Assembly: GCF_028389875.1 (NCBI RefSeq)
Contig: NC_084682.1
Span: 4,598,001 to 4,662,000 of the forward strand
DNA from: Rhea pennata
Taxonomy: Eukaryota; Chordata; Aves; Rheiformes; Rheidae
Direction of reading: 5' to 3'
DNA: 64,000 nt
Part shown: piece by piece, positions 53,301 through 64,000 of the stretch
How the letters are laid out: every line of letters begins with the position of its first letter
How positions within the stretch are numbered: position 1 is the first letter of the stretch
Notes under the pieces: model-generated
What the model was told of the DNA's origin: nothing
Database searches by the model: none
Seen by the model: only the letters and a program-made list of their open reading frames with translations
Position numbers and translations under genes: made by a program

Positions 53301-56300
53301 ATCAGGTGCATTGTTAGCAAACCAGATCTGCTCCTAGCTGAAAGGTATTTTAGCAATTATGTGATTATTGGGGACACTTAAAATAATATACGTTTACAGA
53401 GCAGTTCACAACCACCATCTCCACAAAGCTGCTTCATTAGCCCTTGGTGCTGCTGACAATCTGTTCTGCTACAGAAGTTTGTCCTCAGTGCCGATCACGG
53501 AATCACTGAGGAGTGCACAGTGGGCCCTCGACCACTGAAGGGCCCTTCCACAATATTCCTCATTACTAAGGCTACACCTCACACCAGCAACACAGCAGGG
53601 AGAGTAATAGAGATTTTGCATGTTTTTTGCTTTGAAAATCACACATGGTTTTTCAGCTCACGCTATGCTAATACCGGACTCCTGCCTTCCCCAGCATGAA
53701 CAGCTTGTGTTTAATCTCCTTTGAGGTAAAGATCTAACCCTTTCTAATCATCTAGAGGAAGTTCTAGTGTTTTCAAAGTATCTACTGGGATTCTAGTGCA
53801 CTTGCCCTAGTGCCCAGGAGAGTCGCAAACACGCAGTACAAGTCCTCTTGTGTTAGCAGCTTTCAGTTTAGATTAAAGCTCTATCTATTCACCGGGCCAA
53901 AAGGCACAGAATGACTCAAGGAAAACTTCATTTGTCTCTGTGCACAGCAACAAATTTCATGGAAAATTAGCCTCAGAATCAATACAGGGTTGGAAGTACA
54001 ACAGTGCTTTTCATGCCCATGGGTTTTCAGTGCCCACGCTACAGAAGATGTGGTGTCTTGTTTTGTGAATTGCTGAAAAGCTTTAAAAGTTTTGTGATTT
54101 TGCTGTTCATCAGTGTGTGACAGTGACATGAATGACCACAGCAAGGTTCTACAGCAAAGAACAGAGCACAGATTTTTCCGTGCTTAGCCCCTTATTCCTG
54201 TTCCGTAACAAAAGCCTATTCCAACCCCATGAACCCTCTCCAGCTTAATATTTTTCTACTCTGATGTATATCCCTGCTAATCTAACCCTCTAACACATGC
54301 CCATCAATGTACTTCAAATCTAAGCCTAAGCCTAAACCTCATATCCACTCCTCATCAATGAAACCTAACAGCAGCAGCAAAATGGTAGCTTTAAAACGTA
54401 GACACATATTTGAGGAGCTACTGAAGTAAAATCTCTCCACTGCTTAGTTCCCATTTGGAAGCAAAGATCTCTAGAAAGAAAGGATACACATCTAACCTAT
54501 GCCATCACTCTTTCTCCTGTTTTTCAGTGGGATAATTTTATTTGTTCTGGAGTTCTAGCAGTTGTTTGAAGTATTCGAAAAAAAAGATGAGAATTACCAT
54601 GTTTTACTTCACAAGATAATAGAAGTTGCACAAATACTCACATAAGGTCTTTAACTACAAAATGCAAAATCATTTTCAGATTTAATTTTAGACCTGAAAC
54701 TCAGCTGGACTTGTTCAGGGGGTCCCCTACAACTAATAAATCCCCAAATCCACTACAGTGAAGCTTACCAGTTTCAATAGATTTTCCAGTTTTTAGCTAA
54801 TTTGAAGCTTGTATTTCAGCAAAGATGGGTGATAAGACCACACAAAAGAGATTTAATAGGATCCAGCTAGAGAAACGGGTAAAGATTGCAAAGTAAATAC
54901 TTCAGAATGGATTGGTACCCTCCCTCCCTCTCCTAGCCTATTTCACACAGACTCCAGAAGCAAAATCCTAACCAAGACTCTAAAGAAAGCTTTCAGAGGG
55001 AAGGAAAAAGCCTAGACTACAGGCTCAGAAGTACTGCAGAAAATGCATGTGCTGTACAAAGTTTCACATTACCAGGTTGATGTTATCAGCTTCTATATGC
55101 TTTAGCATGAAGGTAGCAAGGAGCTGTGTGTCCCACTGAAGAGCAGGATTGTCCGGAAGATCCCTGAAAATGAAAAGTACAATTAGTGTCCTCAGCGCTG
55201 ACAACTTTATAAAGAGTATGCAAAAAAAGAGAGATTCTTGTACTGGAGAATGAAATTAAGATAAATGCATAGATGACATAAAACCTTATATATATGGCCA
55301 TATATAACTTTATTAGAGGTCTTACAAGCTTGTATGTTGGAGAGAAGGTGGGGGAGGGCAAAGCTGGAAGGGAAACAGCAGTTCCAACACATTCCGCATA
55401 GATTTGCCAGGCTTTCCCTTTCTTCCTACTACTAACCTAGATTTTCTTACTGCTTTTCTTTAAGCAACTTCTATTTTGCTCAGTGATTCTTGTTCTCTGT
55501 TCCTCCCAATCAAATCTCTCTACACAGAAAGGAAATAACTAACAACTCTTTATTTAAAACCATTTTAAAAAATCATTTTCCCAGAGACTTTCCAGCCATA
55601 ATTTACTGGTGAATTACATATGAAAAGTAACAAAAAAACTCCTGCTCTTGTTTACGCATGAATAACCCATTAGACTCAACAAGAGGACAAATAGCCGTAA
55701 TTCTAGTGCACAGCCAGGATAGCAGTCCTTCATTTGTTTTTTATGCTTTGCGTACTAACTGTTCTGTGACTGAACACTCTCTCTGGTATTTTAGACTGCA
55801 GGCTCCTAAGGGCAAGGAGCATGAGCCAAATGCAAAATAACACCAAGGAAACCAAACGAGTTATCCTATATTTACCTTGATGCAATGGAGAGCTGAATAT
55901 GACCCCCAGACATTACATATGAATGGTGCCAAGAAAGCATTGCTTCCAGTGGTTAAAGTATTGGTTATTAATAAGAATAGGATAATATGCAGCTGCTAAA
56001 GGCCAATAATGACATCTTAAACTGGTCATTTTCTCAGACTTTTCCTATCCTCTGATAGTCTGATTATTGCTACGAGGCAGTTTAGCAGAAAAGTGACTAC
56101 ACAGCCTTCTCAGCAGACACATGGGCTTGGACTCTGAACAGATCCAGCTATTTGCTGCAGAGGGCAGGGGTGCCACTTCCCAACGCTCTTCGTGCCTTGC
56201 TGACTCCCGGGACAGCAAGGATGCTAACATCTGCAGGAAAACAACGGGAAAAGGTCTCCTTGGCATATTCCAAAGCCAGGCTCAGCCTAGGTCTTCATGA

Positions 56301-59300
56301 GAGATCTTCTGGCCACAAATTTTCCCACTGCTGTTAGTAGTAGTAGTAGTAATAGAAGGAAGAGCCTAGAGCACAGACTGATCACTAGCATTTTAACCAT
56401 TGTGTTACTCAGCCTTGTTCAGCACTGGGCAAAATAAAGTGCTGTTAGCAACCCCTGCAACAACGGAAGGTGTTTCTACGGGAGTGCACACACCCTAGCT
56501 AGGATCCTGGTAGCAGCATTACTAAAACTGGGAAATCTTCTGTTGCAATTTGTGATTCCTTCTGGCACAGATAACATCTTTGTCTGACATACGCAAGGCA
56601 TTTAATTTTCCTCACAGGAAAGATTCTTTGGTACATCTGGTGGCTGTCTCATCAGCGTAACAAAATTGCATCTAATTTGCACAAGACAAAAACTATCAGA
56701 TCCCATGTTTAAAGACAAAACAGCCCCAAAGGTATTACAAATCTCACTATGTCACAGGAGACTTCAAATGAAGCACATTTTAAAAATATGCTTCAATCCG
56801 AATATTCCAAGCAACACGCACACTGAACAGAATCTAAGTGCAAGTCTTACAGAGCTTCAGTTGCTTGAATGGTACCTTTGAGGTTGTGTCAAGCCTTAAT
56901 CTGATAATATTAAACTGCTAAATTAGTCTAGAAGGGATTCTCCACTGGCTGCTTCTAACATAAATACCATTGCCCAGTCTAGACAGCAGTTAAATGGACC
57001 TGTGAAGGAAGTGAAGAGTCCCATTACAACAGGAGGAGTGCTCCAACAGCAAGATGTCGGGGGGGGGGGGGGGGGTGAGGATTGGAATTTATGATGTCCA
57101 GGAGGCTGTTAGTGTCATAGCCACTGCACTCAGCTTTATTGGGCTATTTCCAAAAAGGCTGCTGGGTAGTGGAGCAGGTTTTAACTAGTTTAGACAGATA
57201 AAGATCACCCTTGTTCAATGGAAATGAACAGCTGGAGGCAATGGTTTAGAATCCCTGGAAACAAAACAATCTGAAGGCATGAGCAAATTAACTCCATGAA
57301 CACTGAACCGATTAAGCAGGAGTACTCCGCAAAAATTTCCACTTCTCCACATTTACTGCTGCTCATGGAGAGACCACCACTGACTCCCAGAAAGGCAAAG
57401 GATTTTTTTTCCTTGGATAGTATCATTTGTCAGGCACCAAAGACAGAGGAGCTGACCCTGCCAAACAAAACACACATGTATGTAAGCACATTCAAAATAT
57501 CAGCAGACATCATGGGCCACTGAGGAATTATCAGCTCATTCTGCAAACATAGAAAGCAACACCAAGGCTAAAAGACAAGCCCAAAATCACCCAGAGATGT
57601 AAGTAGCAGAACTGCCAATACATCAATCTAGATCTCAATCTAGATCTCTCTCACTTCAATTTTTGGTAAGAATTTGTATAGTACTTTGTAAAGTCTAAAA
57701 TTTAAGAGTTACCACAATAGCAGAGAGCTCACTTAAAGCATTAGACTAATGGCTTTCAGCTTGTGGTCTGCAGATCAGTAATGGGGTCCAGGTAAGGATG
57801 AAAAGCTGACTAAGAAAATCAAGTTGATACACAGTGCGTAGCAAAGCACACAAAAGGCATTTTTAAAGGAGATCTCTACATCTGCTAGGAAGGCACATAC
57901 AAAGTTTGAATATTGATATAGTTCACAAGATGACCTATTTGGTACACAACATTCTTCCTAGTATTTTTAAAATCAGTGCTAACCAAACCTGAAAAATCCA
58001 CTGACTTCCTGAACAATTCAGATACGTTGCATCCACCTGTTTATAACTTCAGGGCCTGGAATCAGAAACATTCAGCATTTAAATGGTTAATTCCACACTC
58101 TGCCTTTCTGGCTAAGGCTAATAATGTCTCTGAGCTCAAGGTCGAAGAGCTGAGATAAAGGACTATACAGGAGTGAAAATTAGCACATTCCCGGAGGGGA
58201 GGGGGGAGCAGCCCGGAGCTTTTCCCAGGAGACACCCTTCCCCACACCCTCCACATCCTCTGCCCTAGACATCTCCTTGTTGCTGCTGTCAGTCAATGTG
58301 ACAGACCAAGGTATAAATACTGCACTGGGAAGGTCTCCCAGGTCACACTGCTGGAGGGTGCTGGTGGGAAGGGTAGAGGGGTTCAGTTACTTGGCCTCAT
58401 CTCCACCAAATCTGTATAGCCTGGAAGTGATCTTCATGGGCGTTCCACATGACTGTGGTTTCTGCAGCATGAAGTAACATCTGTCTCTGCTCACTGATTT
58501 CAGCAGCGCCAGTCATGGGCAACACTCTATGCTTTGGAAAACCAAAGCCCATGGCCTTCCATTTATCTGTTCTGGACAATACCGCTGTTGGTAGTGAGAA
58601 CTGGATAAGGCCCCTGGTTTTCTTCCTATCACCTCCCTTTTCATCCTCCTTGCCAAGCTGAGCAGATAGAGAAGGCACTGCCATCTGCAATTCCCCTTCC
58701 TGAGGTCTGCACAGGGAGACCAACGTGATAGATGTCTCAGACGTCCTATCGAGGGTTCAGAGAACTACAAGGGGGCCACAGCAAATCACATCAACAAGTT
58801 AAATCAAAATTCAGCCTTGTGCAAGTCTTGTCCAGCAGTTACAGCTGGCTAAATGAAAGAAATGTTAACAGTCTTACCATGATGCCAGCTCCCTTGCAGG
58901 CCTCCTCCTCTCACCTACTGTGGGCTGTGGAGCACAGCTCCTCTTTTGCCTCAGCCTCGGCCATTAAAACATTGTGCACGTTGCCAGCGATGCTATCCCT
59001 GCCAACAGTTTAGATAGTTTTGTAGGACAATCTTTCTAGGAATGTTTAAGGCTCAAGATGGCAAGATTTCTTTCATCTGGAAGAATTCTTGTATGTCCAA
59101 GACAGGTTTTAAAACCTCCACACACATCTATAGCCAAGTTATTCCCTTTTTACATGATCCACTACTCAGTCCCTGGTCAGCTTTTCACTGCTCATCTTCT
59201 ACTGATCTTTTAGCAACCACCAGTGCATTTATGTGTACAATCTTCTTTCAAAGCCTTCCACAGAATTTGTTCTGCTCATGAACTAAGCTGTCATGACCAC

Positions 59301-62300
59301 TCTGAAGGTTTAAAACTAAACAGTTAGTCTATGTGAAGTCCAATGGCTTAACAGTGAGCAAATGGGCTGCCCTATGTGGACACTTGCAGTCAGAATAATC
59401 TGGGATCTGCCCCTCCTGAAAGCACATGGGAAGAAGCACTGCTTCTTCCCATGTGACAGATACTGCGACGAGGTCTTGCAAATACCCCCTCTGCCTTGGT
59501 GTGAAGGGTTTGTAGGTGGCAAAAGGGGAGCAGAGTGGCAATAGGGTTCCTCCTGGAAGATGCCTATTCTCCATCTTCATTAATACACTCTGAGACAGAA
59601 GAGCAAATTTTTCAAGGTACTAACGTGATTTTCCATTCCGCTACACACCAAAAGAGTAAAGATGAAAGAGCTTTCCCAGTTCTTACTACCTTTTTATCTA
59701 GCAGTATGACTGCAATCAATCCATGACTAGGGACCAGGAAACATTTTTGCATAATTTTTCCTCTTTATCCCTCCTCCCTGCAATGAACAATTTTACATTA
59801 AATCAGCACAAAGGTCAGCAGCTTGATGGCAGATTACATAGGAAACAGGTGAACGGCTGTGGAATAGGTTTCCAGCTGAGAACAATGACCACAATGTGTT
59901 TGTTTGAACAAAGGATGCCCTTTGTATAAAGTTAACTGTATAAATTGAACATCTGGGCAATTGAAACTGGATCAAAAAGCAAAAGAAGCAACAGAATAAA
60001 ATGACGTGAGTGCACAATTAGTGAAAAAGCCATGTGATGACTAGAGGCAATCAGTGACCTTTATATCACAGCATCAAAGTAATTGAAAAAACTGAGTAAA
60101 CAGAAATTATTTCATCCCCTCTAAAGTAGAGCAGAGAATTATTATTTTTGAGATTATGCTAAGATAAGTTAAGACAGGCTAGCCCTAGATCTTGAAGCAG
60201 AGCGTTTAAATCCTGAAATTAATGACTATCTATAAATTTATCTTTCCATAATGGTCAACTACAGACAGGAAGGAAATATTGCTGCTAGACTGCATGTACA
60301 TCTCAGATTCAAATGAAAACAGAGTGCTGAGAAAAATGACCAGCATCTTTGAACATCATGTCATATAGGGAACAGATGCTGTGTGCTTACTGGAATGTAG
60401 CGATCGACAGTTTGAGAGAGACAGGGAATAAACCACAATGCTAAGTGTCAGATGATCAAATGAAAAGCCACTTAAGATAGAGAAGCCAATGCTGAAATTT
60501 TTATACTGGAAACTTCCTCTTTCTCCCCAAAATAATGAAACTCAAATTGTTCTAAGATTTATCTTTTAAGACTCAATTAAGGATTTTAGGAAGCGGTGAA
60601 AATGACAATGACTGGAATATTTAAAAATAAACCACGTTACAAATATCTCCCCCTTCCTCTCCCCCCCCCCCCCCAAAAGAAAGAACAGGTAGTATGGACA
60701 TAATCCTTTTCTCCCATCCCTAACTTCTGTAATGTAGAAGTTTAGGACTACTTTACACAGATTTCAAAAGTAAATTAAGTAAATCTGATGCCTAAAACAC
60801 AGGTTAAGTGCTGACAGTTGGCCACACTCCTGTGTAAAGGGAAAGAACACAAGGGCACACTCCATTCAGCTTCCTCAAAAGCCCAGGCAAGCTGTGCATG
60901 CTTCTCCACCGGCCTGTGAAAAACCATAGTGCACCAATGTTAGACAATATTCCAGCTACCTCCGTAACTCCCCAAAGGCAAATGGCAATTAGATCTCTAG
61001 GGAACAAAGCTTTTGACCTGAGCATGATCGTGTGTTTCTGTTTGAGAAATAAGCATCCTTTGGGTTTAAATTCAAAGGAATTATTACAGAACACGGAACT
61101 GCTTGTTTGCAAAGACTTATCCGAATGTCCCTGTACTCATTTATGTTTTGTAATGAATTATTGATGATTTCTCAGCAGAGTTTAATGTTTATTCACAGAG
61201 ATGACACAATTGCTTATCGTAATTTGAAATCTGGTATTCATCTGACGTCTGTGCCTTAGCGCCTTGTTGATAAATTACAGCACAAAGCTCTGTAGGAACA
61301 AGTTCATATTCAATGCCTTTAAACAAAAACAATTTATGGTGCCTTTCAAGAATAGAAATGCACAGAAACTACCATGGCTAAAACGAATTTAGAAAAGTAA
61401 CTTTGAAAAACTAGTTAGAAGAGGGCACCAGGGCCATAAGACAGGAGACAGAATCCAGCTCAGCTACTTCTGAGCTGATCACCTCTTTAGTCACAGCCTT
61501 TCTGTCTTTCACTCTTCATGCTGTGAAAAGAAAATAATTATATGCTCACAGCATATAATGTAACATGTAACATGTAAAGAACTTTGAGATCCTTATAAGA
61601 GAAGTGTTATGTCTGTGTTTTGATTTCCAGATCTAGATCTAAAACACATGTCTTGGCAATCCTGGTTACTGGAACCCCAAACCTGTCTTCTATTCTCTGT
61701 CTTCGTATGGAGTACTGAATCAAGTTCAACATCTTAGTCCTGACTTAAAGGCCTCACCCAAAATACATAAAAGACTGCATAAAGCTTCAGAATGAATAAT
61801 ACAGTGAACAACTCTTCCCCTGTGGTGCAGAAGAACTCTGCAACTAGGATAACATCTCCTAGAGTAATCAGAACTTCCGCAGCAGCTGGTGCCAAACAGT
61901 GAATGAACTCCCAAATCCCGTGTCATCACAAACTGCTTTGCTTTCAGCTGCAAATAGGAAGAATTGCTCTTGGAACATTTTTTTTTTCTAGCAGAAACAC
62001 AGCAATATTTAAAGTTTAAAATTCTCCAAACATTCCAGTGCACATAGAAAGCTGAGCCATCTGGGGCAAATGTAATCCCAGCAATGGAGACCCTCTTTGC
62101 CAAGTCACATGACAGAGATTTGGGTGCATCACAAACTGGATCCCTGCTTTGGTCATGCAATGGCAACACTGCAGCTAGGGAACATGACTTCTAGTAGGGT
62201 CGTGCTTGCGGAGAATGAGATTTCCAGTATATGTCTACAGCTCCGTATCAGATCATTGCTCTCACGCATCAGACCACAGCCATGTCTGACATGCACCTGG

Positions 62301-64000
62301 CACACAGTGCTACTCTAAGACAGTGCTGCAAAAGTATAACTTGCAGGTGGAGAAACATGACCTGGAAGCCTCATGTGCAAGTGTCACACTCTGTGTGTGA
62401 CACTCACATTGTTACTGTGCTGCTGGAACGTGCTCAGACACCAGCGCGAAGAATACCACACCAGAACTTGTGCAGTCATCATTACTGACTGCACAAGGAA
62501 GTGAGCGTCAAATACCAATACCTCAGTGTCCTGCACAGCTTTGAATTCATCTGACAGTGAAAGGAGGGACATCTCTTTCATTCAATTAAATCTACACTGA
62601 GAAACTCTAGCTTCAGTATAAGTAGAAGTCTGCAACAGGTTAGTTGCGAGAATCAGGCAGTGCCATGGAGTACATCAGGAATCCGCACAAGGCAGACAGT
62701 AGAAAACAAAAGTTGAAGTCGCTAAAGAGAATTCAGTCATGGAAAAATGATTCCCTTACCTTCCACCCTGCAGCTGGGTGCTGTATTTTATGCTACATTC
62801 TCCACTTCCATGTTTGATTTGCATTTACTTTGCACATCCAAACTAAGCTAAGGCCAGTCGCAGTCCTTTGTCCCTACAGTGATTATGTGACCAGAATGCA
62901 CTATATGCATCTATCTGTACTGAGTGGCTCCTCAGACCCCACACCAGTGACACCTCTTCAGCCAGCTTGCTTTCCAGCACAACTAGCAGTTGCCAGCATC
63001 GCAGACTGCCAACAGTGACTTGCCAAGTGCAGGGCAAGAAGCCTCCCTTTTGTTTTACAGGAATTAGACTTCTGCAGGATCTGTTGGGGGCCATTACAAA
63101 ATTCACTGAAAACATCAGTCAGAGGCCAGACTTGGTAGAGTAGCTCTCAGTCTCACGTGATTTGATGCTGCCATGCAAAATTCTTAGTCAGCACTTCCTC
63201 CTCCGGCTCACTGAAGCATGGTTTGGGCTACAGACAACAGTGCAGTGTAAAATTAAGTCAATTCTGTTCACGTTTCAGAGAGGTGTTCAGGAAAATAGAT
63301 CATTAAGGTTCCTGTCTTGTTCAGAGAGTGTTGCTAATATCAGAAAAACAAGAATTCACCACCGTTTTCCCTAGTGTCTTTTCTGGCATTTGTTCCAAAT
63401 GACTGGCATCACTGACAAATAACAGATCTATTAGCATCATCTTGACGATCTCATCTACAGATTTCTAATAAGAGAAACAACTTCAAACCCTCAAATGTTT
63501 GGCATATCAGAGCACAATTGCTGGGCAAAGGCACACTCAGTGGAAAGCTTGCACAGCATGCACACACTATAGGGGCTGGGGACCTTGGGGAATTTTGCTC
63601 CCCATTCCTGAAATAATCTGTTCTTGTCTATGTCAGGTCCTAGAAGAGGGATGAACTGATCTGAAACCAAGAAAAGGTGGACTCACCTCATCAAGACCTA
63701 GCTCCTTGAACTCAACATTTACCACTTCTGCATGTCAACTGACATTCCTAGAATAACAGAAAAAAGAACACAAACCACATTTCTCCAAAGGACCATCTTT
63801 ACTATAAGAAATGAATATTATAAGGCCTATGTGAAATGGTCAGGCAGTTCCCAGAATAGCTCATAGCAGTGCTCACTTCCCTGTTATTATTATTGACTTT
63901 GCCATAGTGCCTAGGAATGCATCTGGGAGCTGACAGTCTAAGTTGTCCTAACTGAGAATAAAAAGTTCAGTAATCTCATAACCAAAACTTATGTTTTAAA
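32807..64000 (-). CDS. PIGL: PIGL, GlcNAc-PI de-N-acetylase, 3' five coding exons (gene truncated by the window edge)
   Basis: PIG-L removes the acetyl group from GlcNAc-phosphatidylinositol, the second step of GPI-anchor synthesis on the cytoplasmic face of the ER. Coding exons seen: 55073-55163, 48322-48389, 40434-40465, 34692-34825 and 33317-33415. They join in frame to 424 nt and give the last 140 residues, beginning in human terms at the DFPDDP region. Recognised stretches are [28 protein letters not shown] (the GGVSGHxNH motif whose His binds zinc), [17 protein letters not shown] and [20 protein letters not shown]. The protein ends INSLRLL. The N-terminal membrane anchor, the HPDDE zinc motif and the NYYNQGE segment were not found between 55.2 and 64 kb, so exons 1-2 are probably beyond the edge. 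The gene runs toward CENPV as in human. Confidence 0.93.
33317..33415 (-). CDS. PIGL: PIGL exon 7 (stop codon)
   Basis: Encodes [20 protein letters not shown] through LRLL and TAA. Acceptor ATTTTTCCTCCTAG, phase 0. Confidence 0.96.
   Translation of the reverse strand, partial: RAMRCHRSQLLWFRHLYMLFSRYMVINSLRLL
34361..34480 (-). mobile_element. CR1-type LINE fragment
   Basis: Contains AATCATAGAATCAGTAAGG, GTTGGAAGGGACCTCTGGAG and ATCATCTAGTCCAACCTCCC, the well-known 3' end of sauropsid CR1 read in reverse complement. It is 5'-truncated and lies in PIGL intron 6. It encodes nothing intact and supports a bird or related reptile as source. Confidence 0.93.
34692..34825 (-). CDS. PIGL: PIGL exon 6
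   Basis: Encodes [20 protein letters not shown] through EEEAEQAR. Acceptor CTCTTCCTCATCTAG, donor CAGG|GTGAGA. Confidence 0.96.
34826..40433. other. PIGL intron 5 (exons 5 to 6)
   Basis: Intron of 5.6 kb. I see no second gene. The 36.7-37.8 kb part is less AT-rich and has several overlapping chance open frames (longest 156 aa at 36695-37165) without recognisable domains. Confidence 0.6.
40434..40465 (-). CDS. PIGL: PIGL exon 5, 32-bp microexon
   Basis: Encodes (S)[10 protein letters not shown](G), aligning with human ALHSEGKLPKG. Acceptor CTTCTTGTTCACAG, donor GAAG|GTATGT. Phases agree with both neighbours: AG|C and G|GA. Confidence 0.9.
40466..48321. other. PIGL intron 4 (exons 4 to 5)
   Basis: Intron of 7.9 kb. 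It contains an AAT/poly-A simple repeat at 41338-41381 and a plus-strand pyrimidine tract with two AG acceptor-like ends at 45720-45855. No supported gene. Confidence 0.6.
41338..41381. repeat. (AAT)n followed by poly-A
   Basis: About five AAT units running into about 29 A. This could be the tail of an old retroposed element on the plus strand, but no body is recognised. Confidence 0.9.
48322..48389 (-). CDS. PIGL: PIGL exon 4
   Basis: Encodes [20 protein letters not shown] then AL plus AG. It holds the conserved second zinc-site motif. Acceptor CTTTGCAG, donor TTAAG|GTACAG. Confidence 0.96.
50197..50223. repeat. Short interstitial telomere-like repeat
   Basis: TTAACCC followed by TAACCC units, about four in total, then a degenerate TAATCCC. 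This is the vertebrate telomere motif (TTAGGG on the minus strand) inside a PIGL intron. Confidence 0.9.
51331..51735 (+). other. Unassigned 134-aa open frame in a PIGL intron
   Basis: Starts [12 protein letters not shown] and has a hydrophobic stretch [17 protein letters not shown] at about residues 20-36, then a charged, Ala/Glu-rich segment. No family recognised and no clear splice or polyadenylation signals. One open frame of this length is expected by chance in 64 kb. Confidence 0.12.
55073..55163 (-). CDS. PIGL: PIGL exon 3 (human numbering)
   Basis: One base completing an Arg codon, then [20 protein letters not shown] and on to NINL. Acceptor CTTTTCATTTTCAG, donor CCTG|GTAATG. Confidence 0.93.
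56335..56350. repeat. (TAG)n microsatellite
   Basis: About five TAG units, then a degenerate TAATAG. Confidence 0.9.
57059..57075. repeat. G17 homopolymer
   Basis: Seventeen G in a row; can form a G-quadruplex in principle and is prone to length error. Confidence 0.9.
60661..60674. repeat. C14 homopolymer
   Basis: Fourteen C after a pyrimidine-rich stretch in PIGL intron 2. Confidence 0.9.

Larger units (their letters stand above)
48390..55072. other. PIGL intron 3 (exons 3 to 4)
   Basis: Intron of 6.7 kb. It holds the telomere-like repeat at 50197-50223 and a plus-strand 134-aa open frame at 51331-51735, both reported separately. Nothing else recognised. Confidence 0.6.
55164..64000. other. 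PIGL intron 2, partial (reaches the window edge)
   Basis: At least 8.8 kb with no PIGL exon 2 or exon 1 recognised. Contains a TAG microsatellite, a G-run and a C-run. Open frames of 108 aa (58397-58723, minus) and 147 aa (61726-62169, minus) have no recognisable domain. Confidence 0.65.

Noticed and set aside
61726-62169. 147-aa minus-strand open frame
   Set aside because: No domain, low-complexity patches, and length within chance expectation.

Overview
The window is vertebrate nuclear DNA, most likely from a bird. The evidence is GT-AG introns, CpG-island promoters, AATAAA signals, a CR1-type LINE fragment at 34361-34480, and a conserved gene block. I recognise four genes by reading their exons: TRPV2 (minus, 275-10232), UBB polyubiquitin (minus, 19125-21187), CENPV (plus, 28358-31652) and PIGL (minus, 32807 to beyond the right edge). 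This matches the human 17p order PIGL-CENPV-UBB-TRPV2, shown here inverted. No prokaryotic operon, CRISPR array, tRNA or rRNA gene was seen.

Left part (1-10.2 kb): a compact TRPV channel gene. All 15 coding exons join in frame (2358 nt, 785 aa), giving an ankyrin-repeat cytoplasmic domain, six membrane segments, a pore loop and a TRP box. The last exon is the least certain. The first, non-coding exon or exons were not located; a weak candidate lies near 11.9 kb. The stretch from 10.2 to 19.1 kb otherwise holds only non-coding sequence and simple repeats.

Middle (19.1-21.8 kb): UBB encodes five head-to-tail ubiquitin units plus one extra Cys. It has a single intron in the 5' leader, a TATA box, inverted CCAAT boxes and possible heat-shock elements in a CpG island. 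The five repeats differ at only about four synonymous positions, as expected from concerted evolution. From 21.8 to 28.0 kb there is no recognised gene, but two exon-like blocks on the minus strand near 25.4-25.9 kb deserve a check.

CENPV (28.0-31.7 kb) starts in a strong CpG island and has five coding exons (215 aa) with a GFA/Mss4-like zinc fold. It converges on PIGL, whose last five coding exons (3 to 7 by comparison with the human protein, including a 32-bp microexon) are spread over 33.3-55.2 kb. The exons with the HPDDE zinc motif and the membrane anchor were not found and probably lie past 64 kb. The rest of the right half is PIGL intron.

These genes are neighbours by ancestral synteny rather than parts of one pathway: cation channel, ubiquitin supply, centromere/chromosome factor, and GPI-anchor synthesis. 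I found no convincing new biological system. The best unexplained leads are the 25.4-25.9 kb exon-like blocks, a duplicated 3' splice-site module in TRPV2, and an interstitial telomere-like repeat in PIGL.
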